From contig CAZAOA010000004.1 of NCBI GenBank assembly GCA_964486765.1, positions 1 to 50,571 on the forward strand: a stretch of DNA of 50,571 nt, read 5' to 3'. Positions within the stretch are counted from its first letter, which is position 1, and each line of letters starts with the position of its first letter. Shown here in pieces: positions 7,159-14,835 of this stretch. The DNA comes from CAZAOA01 sp964486765 (GTDB taxonomy: Bacteria > Patescibacteriota > UBA1384 > XYA2-FULL-43-10). Made by a program: the position numbers and the translations under genes. A model generated the notes under the pieces. The model had not been told where the DNA came from, ran no database searches, and saw only the letters and a program-made list of their open reading frames with translations.

Positions 7159-7568
7159 GGAGCTTTGTAAAACATTTTCATGTTCAAAACGCTCAATTTA
7201 ATATCAAGATTGTATTTTTGTTTACGATCATGCGACACCCTCCGACTTGTCCCTCGCCGTGCCACTTCCGTAGCTTTTGCGAAGGGTCGTAGCTTTAGCG
7301 AAGTGGGAAGCCTTGTGCGAAGGACGGGTATTAAATAGCAACAAGCCACATAATTATTCTATCACATTTCTTAAAATCTGTGTCTCCGCCAACTGGCGGA
7401 CTCTGTGAAAGATCAGCCTGTCCGCAATGTTTAGCTTATGCAGGCGGGTGTTGGAATTACCTTACAATCTTTAAATCTTATCAATAACAATTTTAAAAAA
7501 GCCCCCCCCGCAAGCGGAGGGAGGTCGGACGAAGTATTAGAATCCAAGACACGATAGGATCCGAGCGA
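7159..7568. other. Repeat-rich intergenic region
   Basis: There is no credible gene. The region holds the GC-rich repeat ccgtagcttttgcgaagggtcgtagctttagcgaag (about 7268-7303), a hairpin tccgccaactggcgga (about 7385-7400), a cctgtccgcaatg...gcaggcggg inverted stretch (about 7419-7447) and the terminator at 7494-7530. The tagctttagcgaag element recurs at about 27109-27122. Confidence 0.6.
7494..7530 (-). terminator. Rho-independent terminator of the GC-rich gene
   Basis: On the minus strand a CCCTCCGC-TTGC-GGGGGGG-type stem is followed by TTTTTT. It lies about 40 bases after the stop of the gene ending at 7569. Confidence 0.7.
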
Positions 7569-8102
7569 CTAGTTGCGACGGAACACCCAGTGGCGTCCGT
7601 ATGTCATGTCGAGAAGGTCACCGCCGTAGCTGCTCAGCCACAGACCTCCAAGGGTAGGGCTACACCTATGATCGACGCCGAAGATTTGGGGGCGGCCATC
7701 GAATCTCGCGAGCGGCTCCATGACGATCAATAGCTTATCATCGGGCGGTTGTTTGAGGTAGTGACGGCGGATCTCTGGACCGTCTGATGCCAGACAGGGC
7801 TCCCAGCCAAGCTCAATTCCGGCTTCGTACGCTTGAGTCCAGGAGCAACCCAGCGACGGCGACGGGGAGCCGAGTTCCTCGTTAGAGGCCATGACAAAGC
7901 CAATGTCCTCCTTCGTCTGAGGGATACTGTCTGCGAAGGTGGGCTGGCTTATCATCTCGCTGGCCCATCTGTCGATATGGCTGATGGGTTTGATCTGACT
8001 CAAGGCTTGGCGAAAATCCGCCTCGGTTTTGAGTGTCCCGACCCGCACTGTCAGGAACGGTGAGCGTTCGATGAGGGCGCTCCGACCTGGCACCACTAGC
8101 AT
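7569..8102 (-). CDS. Hypothetical protein, unknown family (GC-rich cassette)
   Basis: The open frame extends to 8159, but the ATG at 8100-8102 has AAGGAG at 7-base spacing and is the better start, giving 177 residues (MLVVPGRSALIERSPFLTV...). I see no signal peptide, membrane segment or known motif. It contains two well-separated cysteines and many Trp, Arg and Gly residues (CSWTQAYEAGIELGWEPC). Composition is clearly GC-rich compared with both neighbours. It has a promoter-like sequence about 190 bases upstream with a palindrome over the -10 box, and a terminator immediately downstream. So it is a self-contained transcription unit, probably acquired. Confidence 0.6.
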   Translation of the reverse strand: MLVVPGRSALIERSPFLTVRVGTLKTEADFRQALSQIKPISHIDRWASEMISQPTFADSIPQTKEDIGFVMASNEELGSPSPSLGCSWTQAYEAGIELGWEPCLASDGPEIRRHYLKQPPDDKLLIVMEPLARFDGRPQIFGVDHRCSPTLGGLWLSSYGGDLLDMTYGRHWVFRRN

Positions 8103-8282
8103 CAGATATCTCCTTCTGCGTTTTATACGGGTTTCGCTCTCCCGAATTTCACTCATCAAACGAGTGTAACCCGTAGGCTTAGCTATCTATCTAAAGAGAT
8201 CCTTCATTTTTATTCAGGATGACATTCATATCAGATAAACAATTAAGCCAAAAGGTGGTATTTGTAACTACAATAATATTAT

Positions 8283-8298
8283 AGTGTAAGCATACACT
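8283..8298. promoter_or_regulatory. Operator-like palindrome over a -10 box
   Basis: AGTGTA-AGCA-TACACT has perfect 6-bp arms and covers the -10 hexamer of the promoter at 8289-8317. Confidence 0.45.
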
Positions 8299-8317
8299 AA
8301 TAATCAATACTTGTCAA
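8289..8317 (-). promoter_or_regulatory. Promoter of the GC-rich cassette gene
   Basis: On the minus strand: -35 TTGACA (8312-8317), 17-base spacer, -10 TATGCT (8289-8294). It reads toward the gene starting at 8102 and leaves a leader of about 180 bases, in which I see no gene. Confidence 0.55.
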
Positions 8318-8393
8318 GCTTTTTATCCTCAACAATCCAAGCTGTCAACAACAGACATCGTGTTGTCGAAGCAAAATATTGATTTGACTATAC

Positions 8394-10376
8394 TCAAATT
8401 TTATCTATCAAATGCTCGGGTATATGTTCTATAAAGCGTGAGATTGGATTTGCCTGAAAGCGGCCATACAAATTTCGCTCGTAAGTATTTAATAAGTACA
8501 GATTCTTCTTTGCTCTAGTGATTCCAACATAACAAAGCCTCCTCTCCTCCTCCATCTGGTGTTGGTCATCGAGCGATCTAGAGTGAGGAAAGATCCCTTC
8601 CTCCATCCCAGTAATAAATACTGTGTCGAACTCCAAGCCCTTTGCCGAATGCAAAGTCATCAAAGTCAAAACCTTGTCGTCTCCCCCAACTTTGTCAGTA
8701 TCTTGGATAAGCGCCACTTTTTCAAGAAAAGCTTCGAGAGCTGCACCAGCTTCAGAAGCTTCAGAAACTTGAAATTGATTCTCAATTTCACTAGCTACAG
8801 TCATTAGCTCCTCTATGTTCTCCCAACGCCCTTCTCCTTCAGCAGAACCATCAAGCACCCATTTTTTGTATCCAACCTTCACCGCAACTTGCATAATCAG
8901 ATCATCTAGCCGAATATCTTCGGACTGTTGTTTCAGCTCACGCAGTATTTTGTAAAAATCCTTAACTTTTGGTGGCAGTAACTCATATTCTTCACTTGAT
9001 ACTGTATACTTGATACTTGATACTTTCTGCAATGTCTTTTCACCAATCCCCCTTGGAGGAGCTGCGATTATGCGTGCCATCGACTCCTTGTCGGCTGGAT
9101 TCACCATCAACCTTAAGTATGCGATTATGTCCTTAATCTCTTTTCGCTGATAAAACTGAACTCCACCCACAATCTTATATGGGATATCGAAACGAATGCA
9201 GGTTTCCTCTATAGCACGGGATTGAGCGTTGGTTCTATATAGTACCGCATAGTTATTCAAATCCCCATCTTTGCAAAGTGAACGAAGCTCAAGAGCTATA
9301 AACTCTCCTTCATCTTTTTCGTTCAATGCTTGATAAAGTGTAATTGGACGACCCGGTGCACCCTCTGTCCAAAGAGCCTTATCTGTTTTGTTTTTATTGA
9401 ATTTTATAACTTCGTTTGCCGCCTCTAAAATAGTTTGAGTTGAGCGATAGTTCTGCTCAAGTTTTATCACTTTAGCGCCGGGGTAGTGGCGCTCAAAGTT
9501 CAATATGTTTTTGAAGTTTGCTCCTCGCCAACCATAGATCGCCTGATAATCGTCGCCCACCACCATTATGTTTTTGTGTTTCGAAGCCAACAGTTTCACC
9601 CAGATGTATTGCGCCTGATTTGTGTCCTGATACTCATCAATCAAAATGTATTTGAAAGTCTCTTGGTATTTTTCTAAGATTTTAGGATTCTCTTTAAAAA
9701 GCCGAACGCATTGCATGATCAGATCGTCAAAATCAAGTGCATTGGCCTCTATTAAGTAGTCCTGATAGAGTTTGTAAATCTTGGCTGAAACTTCTGTAAT
9801 CGGCGAGTCAACGTATTTTGCATACTCTTTTGTATCCATCAGTTCATTTTTCGCCCCAGAGATAAAATAGCGGATCACTTCCGGTTTGAATTCTTTAGGG
9901 TCAATCTTTTGCTCTTTCATTAATCTTTTTACGACTGATTTGGAGTCAGAATCATCATAGATCACAAAATTGCGTGAATACCCTAAAACTTCCGCTTCTC
10001 TTCGCAATATCCGAACACAAACGCTGTGAAATGTCCCAAGCCAGGGAAGTCTGATAGGTTGTAGGTTGTAGCTTTTTAGCTTATTAGGTTTTTGGTTATT
10101 TTCAGCCAGAGGCTGATCGTCCTTTGGACGAGAATTTTGTTTGACATTAGTTAGCAATTTGCTTACTCTCCCCCCCATCTCACCCGCTGCCTTATTTGTA
10201 AATGTTACAGCAAGAACATTAAACGGTGAGACTTTCTTTTCCGATATTAGGTAAGCGATTCGGTGAGTCAGCGCTTTCGTTTTGCCACTCCCCGCTCCGG
10301 CGAGTACAAGAACAGGACCGTCAACAGTAGTTACGGCCTCTTTTTGAAACTGGTTTAATCCTTCTAGCATGTTCAT
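8394..10376 (-). CDS. pcrA: ATP-dependent DNA helicase UvrD/PcrA
   Basis: The 660-residue SF1A helicase has a Q-motif LNQFQKEAV, Walker A AGAGSGKT (about residues 26-33), VTFTNKAAGEMG, LIDEYQDTN (motif II), GDDYQAIYGWRGA (motif III), LEQNYRST (motif IV), LMTLHSAKGLEFDTVF (motif V) and VGITRAKKNLYL (motif VI). It unwinds DNA 3'-5' in repair and replication restart. The frame is open upstream to 10733, but that part is antisense to a cassette gene and lacks family similarity. I chose the ATG at 10374-10376 just before MLEGLNQFQ. Two repeat-derived inserts are visible: about 10052-10145 (RPKDDQPLAENNQKPNKLKS) and about 8985-9020 (IKYTVSSEEYELL). Confidence 0.95.
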   Translation of the reverse strand: MNMLEGLNQFQKEAVTTVDGPVLVLAGAGSGKTKALTHRIAYLISEKKVSPFNVLAVTFTNKAAGEMGGRVSKLLTNVKQNSRPKDDQPLAENNQKPNKLKSYNLQPIRLPWLGTFHSVCVRILRREAEVLGYSRNFVIYDDSDSKSVVKRLMKEQKIDPKEFKPEVIRYFISGAKNELMDTKEYAKYVDSPITEVSAKIYKLYQDYLIEANALDFDDLIMQCVRLFKENPKILEKYQETFKYILIDEYQDTNQAQYIWVKLLASKHKNIMVVGDDYQAIYGWRGANFKNILNFERHYPGAKVIKLEQNYRSTQTILEAANEVIKFNKNKTDKALWTEGAPGRPITLYQALNEKDEGEFIALELRSLCKDGDLNNYAVLYRTNAQSRAIEETCIRFDIPYKIVGGVQFYQRKEIKDIIAYLRLMVNPADKESMARIIAAPPRGIGEKTLQKVSSIKYTVSSEEYELLPPKVKDFYKILRELKQQSEDIRLDDLIMQVAVKVGYKKWVLDGSAEGEGRWENIEELMTVASEIENQFQVSEASEAGAALEAFLEKVALIQDTDKVGGDDKVLTLMTLHSAKGLEFDTVFITGMEEGIFPHSRSLDDQHQMEEERRLCYVGITRAKKNLYLLNTYERNLYGRFQANPISRFIEHIPEHLIDKI

Positions 10377-10410
10377 ATTACTGAAACAGTTTACCAAGAA
10401 AACATACCTT

Positions 10411-10448
10411 AGCCAAACATTGACACAATGGCTCTTTTTTGATAGAGT
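10411..10448 (+). promoter_or_regulatory. Shared cassette promoter with palindrome, copy 1
   Basis: -35 TTGACA (10420-10425), 17-base spacer, -10 TAGAGT (10443-10448). The palindrome CATTG-ACA-CAATG covers the -35, and outer AGCCA/TGGCT arms make a larger dyad. Two further copies lie at 11136 and 11843. Confidence 0.7.
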
Positions 10449-10491
10449 TCTGGTGACAGAATACAGAAACCCACAAGGGAGGATGCTGGAC

Positions 10492-11028
10492 ATGAAAGTC
10501 ATCCGGAAAGTATATCCGTTCGTCCCGCTGGTCGTTGCACTGGCGCTTGTAGCCACTTTCCTCTGCCATCGGTTCAAGACCAATGGCGAACTCGAAGACG
10601 CTCGGATCGCCCGTATGAATGCTGAGCTGTCACGGGCAGAAGAATCATTCACCGTCCCAAAAGGTACGCTTCTGGCATCTACTGACGGCGAGAAGTGTCG
10701 AGTCGAAGTCTGGAGTACAGAAGCTATCCCCAACCCCTACAAGGTTCCGTATGCCGATAGTTACTCGCTCGATGGTGTAAGGGTTGTCATCTGTCCAAAA
10801 CAACCCGATGATCCAATGATCCGACGGAAGATCGAAGATGGCGTCGTTTACGATTACCAGCGATCAGGGGCCATAGAACGGCTCATAGACGATGAGCCCA
10901 TTCTCATTCCCGACATATTCACCCTGACTTCGGGTGACTCAGAAATCCAATGGGCGTTCATGCTCGCCATCCCCGACCAGAGTAAGTTTGAGTGGCGAGA
11001 AGAGCCGGCACGAGTGGCAAAGCTCTGA
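10492..11028 (+). CDS. Membrane-anchored exported protein, unknown family (GC-rich cassette)
   Basis: The 178-residue protein starts at the ATG at 10492, 9 bases after AAGGGAGG. An in-frame ATG at 10483 abuts the ribosome site and is less likely. Residues 10-27 (YPFVPLVVALALVATFLC) form one membrane segment or uncleaved signal. The remainder is hydrophilic with no motif I recognise. The charged stretch after the membrane segment (NGELEDARIARMNAELSRAE) may be a short coiled coil. Composition is GC-rich. It has its own promoter (copy 1 of the shared type) and terminator and lies directly upstream of the two pseudopilin cassettes, so a surface role with them is plausible but unproven. Confidence 0.65.
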   Translation: MKVIRKVYPFVPLVVALALVATFLCHRFKTNGELEDARIARMNAELSRAEESFTVPKGTLLASTDGEKCRVEVWSTEAIPNPYKVPYADSYSLDGVRVVICPKQPDDPMIRRKIEDGVVYDYQRSGAIERLIDDEPILIPDIFTLTSGDSEIQWAFMLAIPDQSKFEWREEPARVAKL

Positions 11029-11045
11029 TCGTCACCAACACCGCA

Positions 11046-11082
11046 AGGCCGCCCCATACATTGGGGCGGTCGAATCATTTCT
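11046..11082 (+). terminator. Terminator after the first cassette gene
   Basis: CCGCCCC-atacatt-GGGGCGG (11049-11069) is a 7-bp GC stem 20 bases after the stop. The following T-run is weak. Confidence 0.55.
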
Positions 11083-11135
11083 AAAACATTATTTGACTAT
11101 TTAGACCTAGATATTTTTTCGACAATATTCCACGA

Positions 11136-11172
11136 GCCAAACATTGACACAATGGCTCTTATTTGATAGTTT
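11136..11172 (+). promoter_or_regulatory. Shared cassette promoter with palindrome, copy 2
   Basis: -35 TTGACA (11144-11149), 17-base spacer, -10 TAGTTT (11167-11172). The same CATTGACACAATG palindrome and GAGCCA/TGGCTC arms are present. The match to copy 3 continues into the leader as gacgaaaatctgcga and the ggaggcat ribosome site. Confidence 0.7.
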
Positions 11173-11212
11173 GAATAGGACGAAAATCTGCGACCACACA
11201 CGGAGGCATTCC

Positions 11213-11743
11213 ATGCATCGCAAAGGGTATACGCTGATTGAACTTCTGGTCGTGATCGTGCTCATCGTTTTATTGATAGCAATCGCTATGCCTTGTTATC
11301 AAAAGATAAGCCAGGTAAGCCGAAAAGCCGAAGCGGTCGACACAATCTTCCCACTTAAGGCCGGTGAGATCGCACATATAGCATCGTTGCTTGATGACGA
11401 AGTCATCGTTGTGTATCGGTATGAGAGTACAATCGAGTCACTCCGTGAATACAACGAACTCGTCGATCAAGGAACTGCAGGCCCTCTAGTGGCGCGTGTC
11501 ATAAGCCAACTTCCGATCGCTGGCTCTCCGCCAAACCTATACGTACTGGGAAGTGATGGACAGTCTCTGACGCTAACGCCAAACCCTCCAACCTCGATTC
11601 ATCTGCCCTGCACTTTCGAAGGGCATGAATTCACGAAAGAGATTGATGTGAAGATGAATCCGAAAGTTACGTACGTCGATCAGTCAAAAGCTCTTGCAAA
11701 GAGCGAGAGCTCCACCCGAACCGACCCTGACGCTACACGGTAG
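11213..11743 (+). CDS. Type IV pilin/pseudopilin-like protein, cassette copy A
   Basis: The 176-residue protein starts at the ATG at 11213 after GGAGG at 5-base spacing. The N-terminus MHRKG-YTLIELLVVIVLI is a class III signal: prepilin peptidase would cut after Gly5, leaving Tyr+1 and Glu+5, followed by a 20-residue hydrophobic helix. The C-terminal part is unrelated to pilins I know. It shares KAGEIAH-type spacing, VYRYE(S)TI-SL--Y, SQLPI and the end TRTDPD with the neighbour at 11920, so the two are paralogues. It would assemble with or through the PilB/PilC machine encoded at 16989-20840. The coding region is GC-rich inside AT-rich flanks. Confidence 0.75.
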   Translation: MHRKGYTLIELLVVIVLIVLLIAIAMPCYQKISQVSRKAEAVDTIFPLKAGEIAHIASLLDDEVIVVYRYESTIESLREYNELVDQGTAGPLVARVISQLPIAGSPPNLYVLGSDGQSLTLTPNPPTSIHLPCTFEGHEFTKEIDVKMNPKVTYVDQSKALAKSESSTRTDPDATR

Positions 11744-11783
11744 TTGTCAGGGGCTGTACAAATATTATTTCATTACATATAAC

Positions 11784-11812
11784 AAAAAACCGCCATTATA
11801 TGGTGGTTTTTT
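11784..11812 (+). terminator. Terminator of pseudopilin cassette A
   Basis: ACCGCCA-ttata-TGGTGGT followed by TTTTT, preceded by an A-run. The sequence from the stop codon to this hairpin is nearly the same as in cassette B. Confidence 0.85.
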
Positions 11813-11842
11813 GAAGTGTTAACTTTCGAAATGGAATTGAAG

Positions 11843-11880
11843 AGCCAAACACTGACACAATGGCTCTTTTTTGATAGTTT
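11843..11880 (+). promoter_or_regulatory. Shared cassette promoter with palindrome, copy 3
   Basis: -35 CTGACA (11852-11857), 17-base spacer, -10 TAGTTT (11875-11880), with GAGCCA/TGGCTC arms. One base of the inner palindrome differs from copies 1 and 2. Confidence 0.65.
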
Positions 11881-11919
11881 GAATGGGACGAAAATCTGCG
11901 ACACACATGGAGGCATGCA

Positions 11920-12492
11920 ATGAGTCGCAAAGGGTTTAAGCTGATTGAAGTTCTGGTTGTGATCGCCGTCATCGCCGTCTTGGCTGCAATCCTTTTTCCT
12001 CAATTCGCAAAGGCAAAACGCAAAGCTGAATTGAAGAATGCCATGAGGAATGCCACAAAGGAGTCAATTCTTCCGCTAGAGCGCGGCGTGGTTGCCGCTT
12101 CGCACTCCTTGATGGATGGTTCCGTCAAGATCGAGTATCGGTATGACCGAACCATCACATCTCTGCAGAATTATGATGATCCTGAAACCGTGGTCATCCA
12201 CGAAACAGCCGTACCACTAGTGGTGTATGTCGACAGTCAGCTTCCGATCATTGAATCACACACGACGCCATCTAACCTTCGTCTGAGAATGGCCGACAAC
12301 CGATTCGTAGACATAGACATTGAGCCACTATCGATATCGGCGATCGATTTCCCATACATCCACAATGGCGAGGAACACACAAACAAGATCCCGGTCGAGG
12401 TTGCCCGAACCGAATACCTTGATCTGTCTGGATTAACAGACACAGAAGTCGATATCGCCCGACGTACCCGAACCGACCCTGACAATTCGTAG
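11920..12492 (+). CDS. Type IV pilin/pseudopilin-like protein, cassette copy B
   Basis: The 190-residue protein begins MSRKG-FKLIEVLVVIAVIA, a classic prepilin peptidase site (cleavage before Phe6, Glu+5) with a hydrophobic helix and then FPQFAKAKRKAELKNAM, which resembles pseudopilin N-helices. GGAGG lies 6 bases before the start. It is paralogous to copy A (EYRYDRTITSLQNYDD, VDSQLPI, end TRTDPDNS), but most of the globular part differs strongly, while promoter, leader and 3' flank are almost identical. The CCTGACAA/TTGTCAGG hairpin overlaps the stop codon. This pattern fits duplication followed by fast divergence or replacement of the core. Confidence 0.75.
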   Translation: MSRKGFKLIEVLVVIAVIAVLAAILFPQFAKAKRKAELKNAMRNATKESILPLERGVVAASHSLMDGSVKIEYRYDRTITSLQNYDDPETVVIHETAVPLVVYVDSQLPIIESHTTPSNLRLRMADNRFVDIDIEPLSISAIDFPYIHNGEEHTNKIPVEVARTEYLDLSGLTDTEVDIARRTRTDPDNS

Positions 12493-12532
12493 TTGTCAGG
12501 GGCTGTACAAACATAATTACATTACATATAAC

Positions 12533-12561
12533 AAAAAACCACCAGTATATGGTGGTTTTTT
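12533..12561 (+). terminator. Terminator of pseudopilin cassette B
   Basis: ACCACCA-gtata-TGGTGGT followed by TTTTTT, with an A-run before it. It is the counterpart of the hairpin at 11784-11812. Confidence 0.85.
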
Positions 12562-12776
12562 GAATGGGCGAAAGATAGAGGTAAGCTTACCTGCCCGCAA
12601 CGCCTCGCAAGCTCGGCTTGCGTGGCGGGCGAGGTCGGGAACAATATTTAAAATACTTGTTCACAATCAAAAAAACACTACTTGTTGTAATGTCTTTTTG
12701 AATGGGCGAAAGATAGAGGTAAGCTTATCGGGAACAAGTATTTTAAATATTGCCCGGTTACATTTCTTTCGCCCGA
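12557..12776. repeat. Composite direct and inverted repeat element
   Basis: A 33-base direct repeat (tttttgaatgggcgaaagat, continuing agaggtaagctta) occurs at 12557-12589 and 12695-12727. A 21-base perfect inverted repeat (caatatttaaaatacttgtt plus c) lies at 12642-12662 and 12732-12752. The right end tttctttcgccc mirrors the left gggcgaaaga. A GC-rich palindromic stretch (about 12590-12632) is nested inside. The short frame across it encodes NGRKIEVSL twice and is a repeat artefact. Confidence 0.7.
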
Positions 12777-13012
12777 AAGGAGCCTAGCAGGTTATGTATT
12801 ATCCCTTATGAAACAAATAGTCACACAAAAGAATTTTTCCTGCTTTACTCTCTTTACATTTTTGGCCCTACCCATTCAAAGTACAAAGAATGACTGAATA
12901 ATTTAGTAGGACTGAGCTGGGAGGAAGATGACGATAACAAAGTTTAACATTACGCATCATCTTCCTTATAGGAGGGCGGGAGCATTCCCTCCAAATCCCA
13001 TCTCACTCTTAC

Positions 13013-13040
13013 TAAAAAAAACGTCCACGGGGGACGTCTT
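13013..13040 (-). terminator. Terminator downstream of dnaB
   Basis: On the minus strand GACGTCC-cccgt-GGACGT is followed by TTTTTTT. It is about 270 bases past the dnaB stop but co-oriented with it. Confidence 0.7.
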
Positions 13041-13165
13041 TGTCTTTCTAATAAGCCAAGCAGCTAATAAGCTACAAGCTAACAGGTCCCTCCGTATTTC
13101 AATTTTTTGTTGTTAATGAACTTTTGTTTTAACAAATTATATCATTATATCTCATATACAATATG

Positions 13166-13195
13166 TTGTCAAGTCTTTTTGTGGTCTGGTATAAT
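13166..13195 (+). promoter_or_regulatory. Promoter-like site antisense to the dnaB 3' end
   Basis: -35 TTGTCA (13166-13171), 18-base spacer, perfect TATAAT (13190-13195). It points at the dnaB 3' end with no plus-strand gene downstream. An AATATGC/GCATATT inverted repeat follows at about 13216-13241. Confidence 0.4.
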
Positions 13196-13307
13196 TCACG
13201 CCATATATTTATCTAATATGCGAGTGGATATTTAGCATATTTAACCTAAATATTGATTAATATCTCATATACAATATTCAACATTCCAAATACAGTATTC
13301 TGCTTTA

Positions 13308-14741
13308 TCAGTCTATCGGCTCAAGATCCCTAGCACTGATTTCTCCAGCGCGTTTTTTCTCAAGATCCCTAAAGCGCATCTGCTCTGGATGGAAGAAAAG
13401 CTCACAAGCCCCAGTCGGACCATTTCTATGTTTTTTGATCAGAACTTCGGTTATCCCTTTTCTGTCTGTATCAGGTTCATAGTACTCTTCGCGATACAAA
13501 AAGGCTACCACATCGGCATCTTGCTCGATAGATCCACTCTCGCGTAAATCCGAGAGTTGCGGACGTTTGTCAGGACGATGTTCAACAGCACGAGAAAGCT
13601 GTGAAATCGCAATGACCGGTACGTCGAGTTCACGTGCCAATCCTTTAAGTGAACGAGATATTTCAGAGATCTCTTGGACTCGATTACTTTCCCCTGAACG
13701 AGATCGACCTTCCATGAGCTGCATATAGTCAATAATAATCAGCCCCAATCCATGTTCCATCTGAAGTCTTCTTGCTTTTGCTCGTATCTCCATCACATTT
13801 GCCCCAGCAGTATCGTCCAAAAACAGAGGTGCTTCCGCTAAAACCCCCATCGCATAACCTATCTTTGGAAAATCATCGTCACTTAAGTTTCCCGTTCGAA
13901 GTTTCCAAGAATCAACTCCTGCTTGCGAGGAAAGCAATCTGTCCACCAGCTGGTCCTTACTCATCTCTAAGGAAAATATCCCAACTGGGATCTTTTCCTC
14001 GATGGCAACATGCTCTGCAATATTTAATGCAAAAGAAGTTTTACCCATAGATGGACGAGCCGCTAGAACTATCAAATCAGAATTCTGAAAACCAGAAGTT
14101 AAGTTGTCAAGATCTCGAAAACCGGATGGGGTTCCGCGAAGAGCACCCTTTTCTTTATCTTTATGAATCTTATCGATCCTATCGAAGGCTTCGGTCAAAA
14201 CATCTTTAACTGGAACAAATTTATCTTTTAAGAATTTTTGTGAAACCGCAAAAAGTGCTTGCTCGGCCTTGTCCAATGTGTCAGAGATCTCTGCATCTTC
14301 CTCATCGTATCCCAACCCGCCGATGGTGCCAGAACATTCTATTAGGCGACGCAAGACTGCTTTATCTCTTGTAATTTGTGCGTAATGGACAACGTTGGTT
14401 GCAGATGGAGTCAGATTCACTACTTCTGCAAGATAGCTCGATCCCCCAACTTCATTAAGCTTGTCGTCGTTTTCCAAAACTTCAGAGAGCGTTACAATAT
14501 CGATCGGCTTTCTCTGTTCAAAGAGTGTGATCATCGCACCAAAGATAACGCCATGCCTATCCTCATAAAAATCTTCAGAGTAAACTACGTCGGCAATCTT
14601 TACGATGGCGTCTTTTTCTAAAAGAATCGCACCCAAAACTGAACGCTCCGCGTCTATATTTTGTGGAGGAATCCGAACATCCTTAGGGATGTTCACCTTC
14701 TTCTTATTCCTCCTATTATCTTTTCCCTCACTTTTTGCCAT
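13308..14741 (-). CDS. dnaB: Replicative DNA helicase DnaB
   Basis: The 477-residue protein has the DnaB N-terminal helical domain (PPQNIDAERSVLGAILLEKD), then the RecA-like domain with GTPSGFRDLDNLTSGF, Walker A VLAARPSMGKTSFALN, GIFSLEMSKDQLVDR, Walker B LGLIIIDYMQLMEG and VIAISQLSRAVEHRPDKRP. The length is usual for the family. It is the ring helicase that opens the replication fork. It lies downstream of dnaX on the same strand, with 94 bases of AT-rich repeat sequence between them (aattggaaattgtgaattga type). Confidence 0.97.
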   Translation of the reverse strand: MAKSEGKDNRRNKKKVNIPKDVRIPPQNIDAERSVLGAILLEKDAIVKIADVVYSEDFYEDRHGVIFGAMITLFEQRKPIDIVTLSEVLENDDKLNEVGGSSYLAEVVNLTPSATNVVHYAQITRDKAVLRRLIECSGTIGGLGYDEEDAEISDTLDKAEQALFAVSQKFLKDKFVPVKDVLTEAFDRIDKIHKDKEKGALRGTPSGFRDLDNLTSGFQNSDLIVLAARPSMGKTSFALNIAEHVAIEEKIPVGIFSLEMSKDQLVDRLLSSQAGVDSWKLRTGNLSDDDFPKIGYAMGVLAEAPLFLDDTAGANVMEIRAKARRLQMEHGLGLIIIDYMQLMEGRSRSGESNRVQEISEISRSLKGLARELDVPVIAISQLSRAVEHRPDKRPQLSDLRESGSIEQDADVVAFLYREEYYEPDTDRKGITEVLIKKHRNGPTGACELFFHPEQMRFRDLEKKRAGEISARDLEPID

Positions 14742-14835
14742 AATTAAATTTACTAGATTCTACTGTTCAATGATCATCAAATGATTAATTGTTTAAATGA
14801 AAATTAATTGGAAATTGTGAATTGATAATTGAAAA

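Larger units (their letters stand above)
12777..13307. other. Intergenic region with hairpins, repeats and a promoter-like site
   Basis: I find no gene. The visible elements are: an AGGAAGATGA/TCATCTTCCT hairpin (about 12921-12967); an aggagggcgggagcattccctcc hairpin (about 12970-12991); a terminator reading from dnaB (13013-13040); a ctaataagctacaagctaacagg repeat (about 13062-13086) like those inside uvrD and rsmA; the direct repeat tatctcatatacaatat (13148-13164 and 13262-13278); and a plus-strand promoter at 13166-13195. A structured RNA is possible but I recognise no known class. Confidence 0.45.

Noticed and set aside
7155..7349. 64-codon minus-strand frame
   Set aside because: It lies in GC-rich dispersed repeats. 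The peptide (KATEVARRG type) is a repeat translation.
10377..10733. N-terminal 119-codon extension of the UvrD frame
   Set aside because: It is antisense to a cassette gene with its own promoter and ribosome site, has no helicase similarity, and the family start fits the ATG at 10376.
11700..12561. Integron attC-like site at the cassette ends
   Set aside because: The CCTGACAA/TTGTCAGG hairpin is conserved, but the GTTRRRY core sites of attC and any integrase are missing.
12560..12787. 75-codon frame with internal peptide repeat
   Set aside because: The peptide repeat only reflects the 33-base DNA direct repeat. No start signal.
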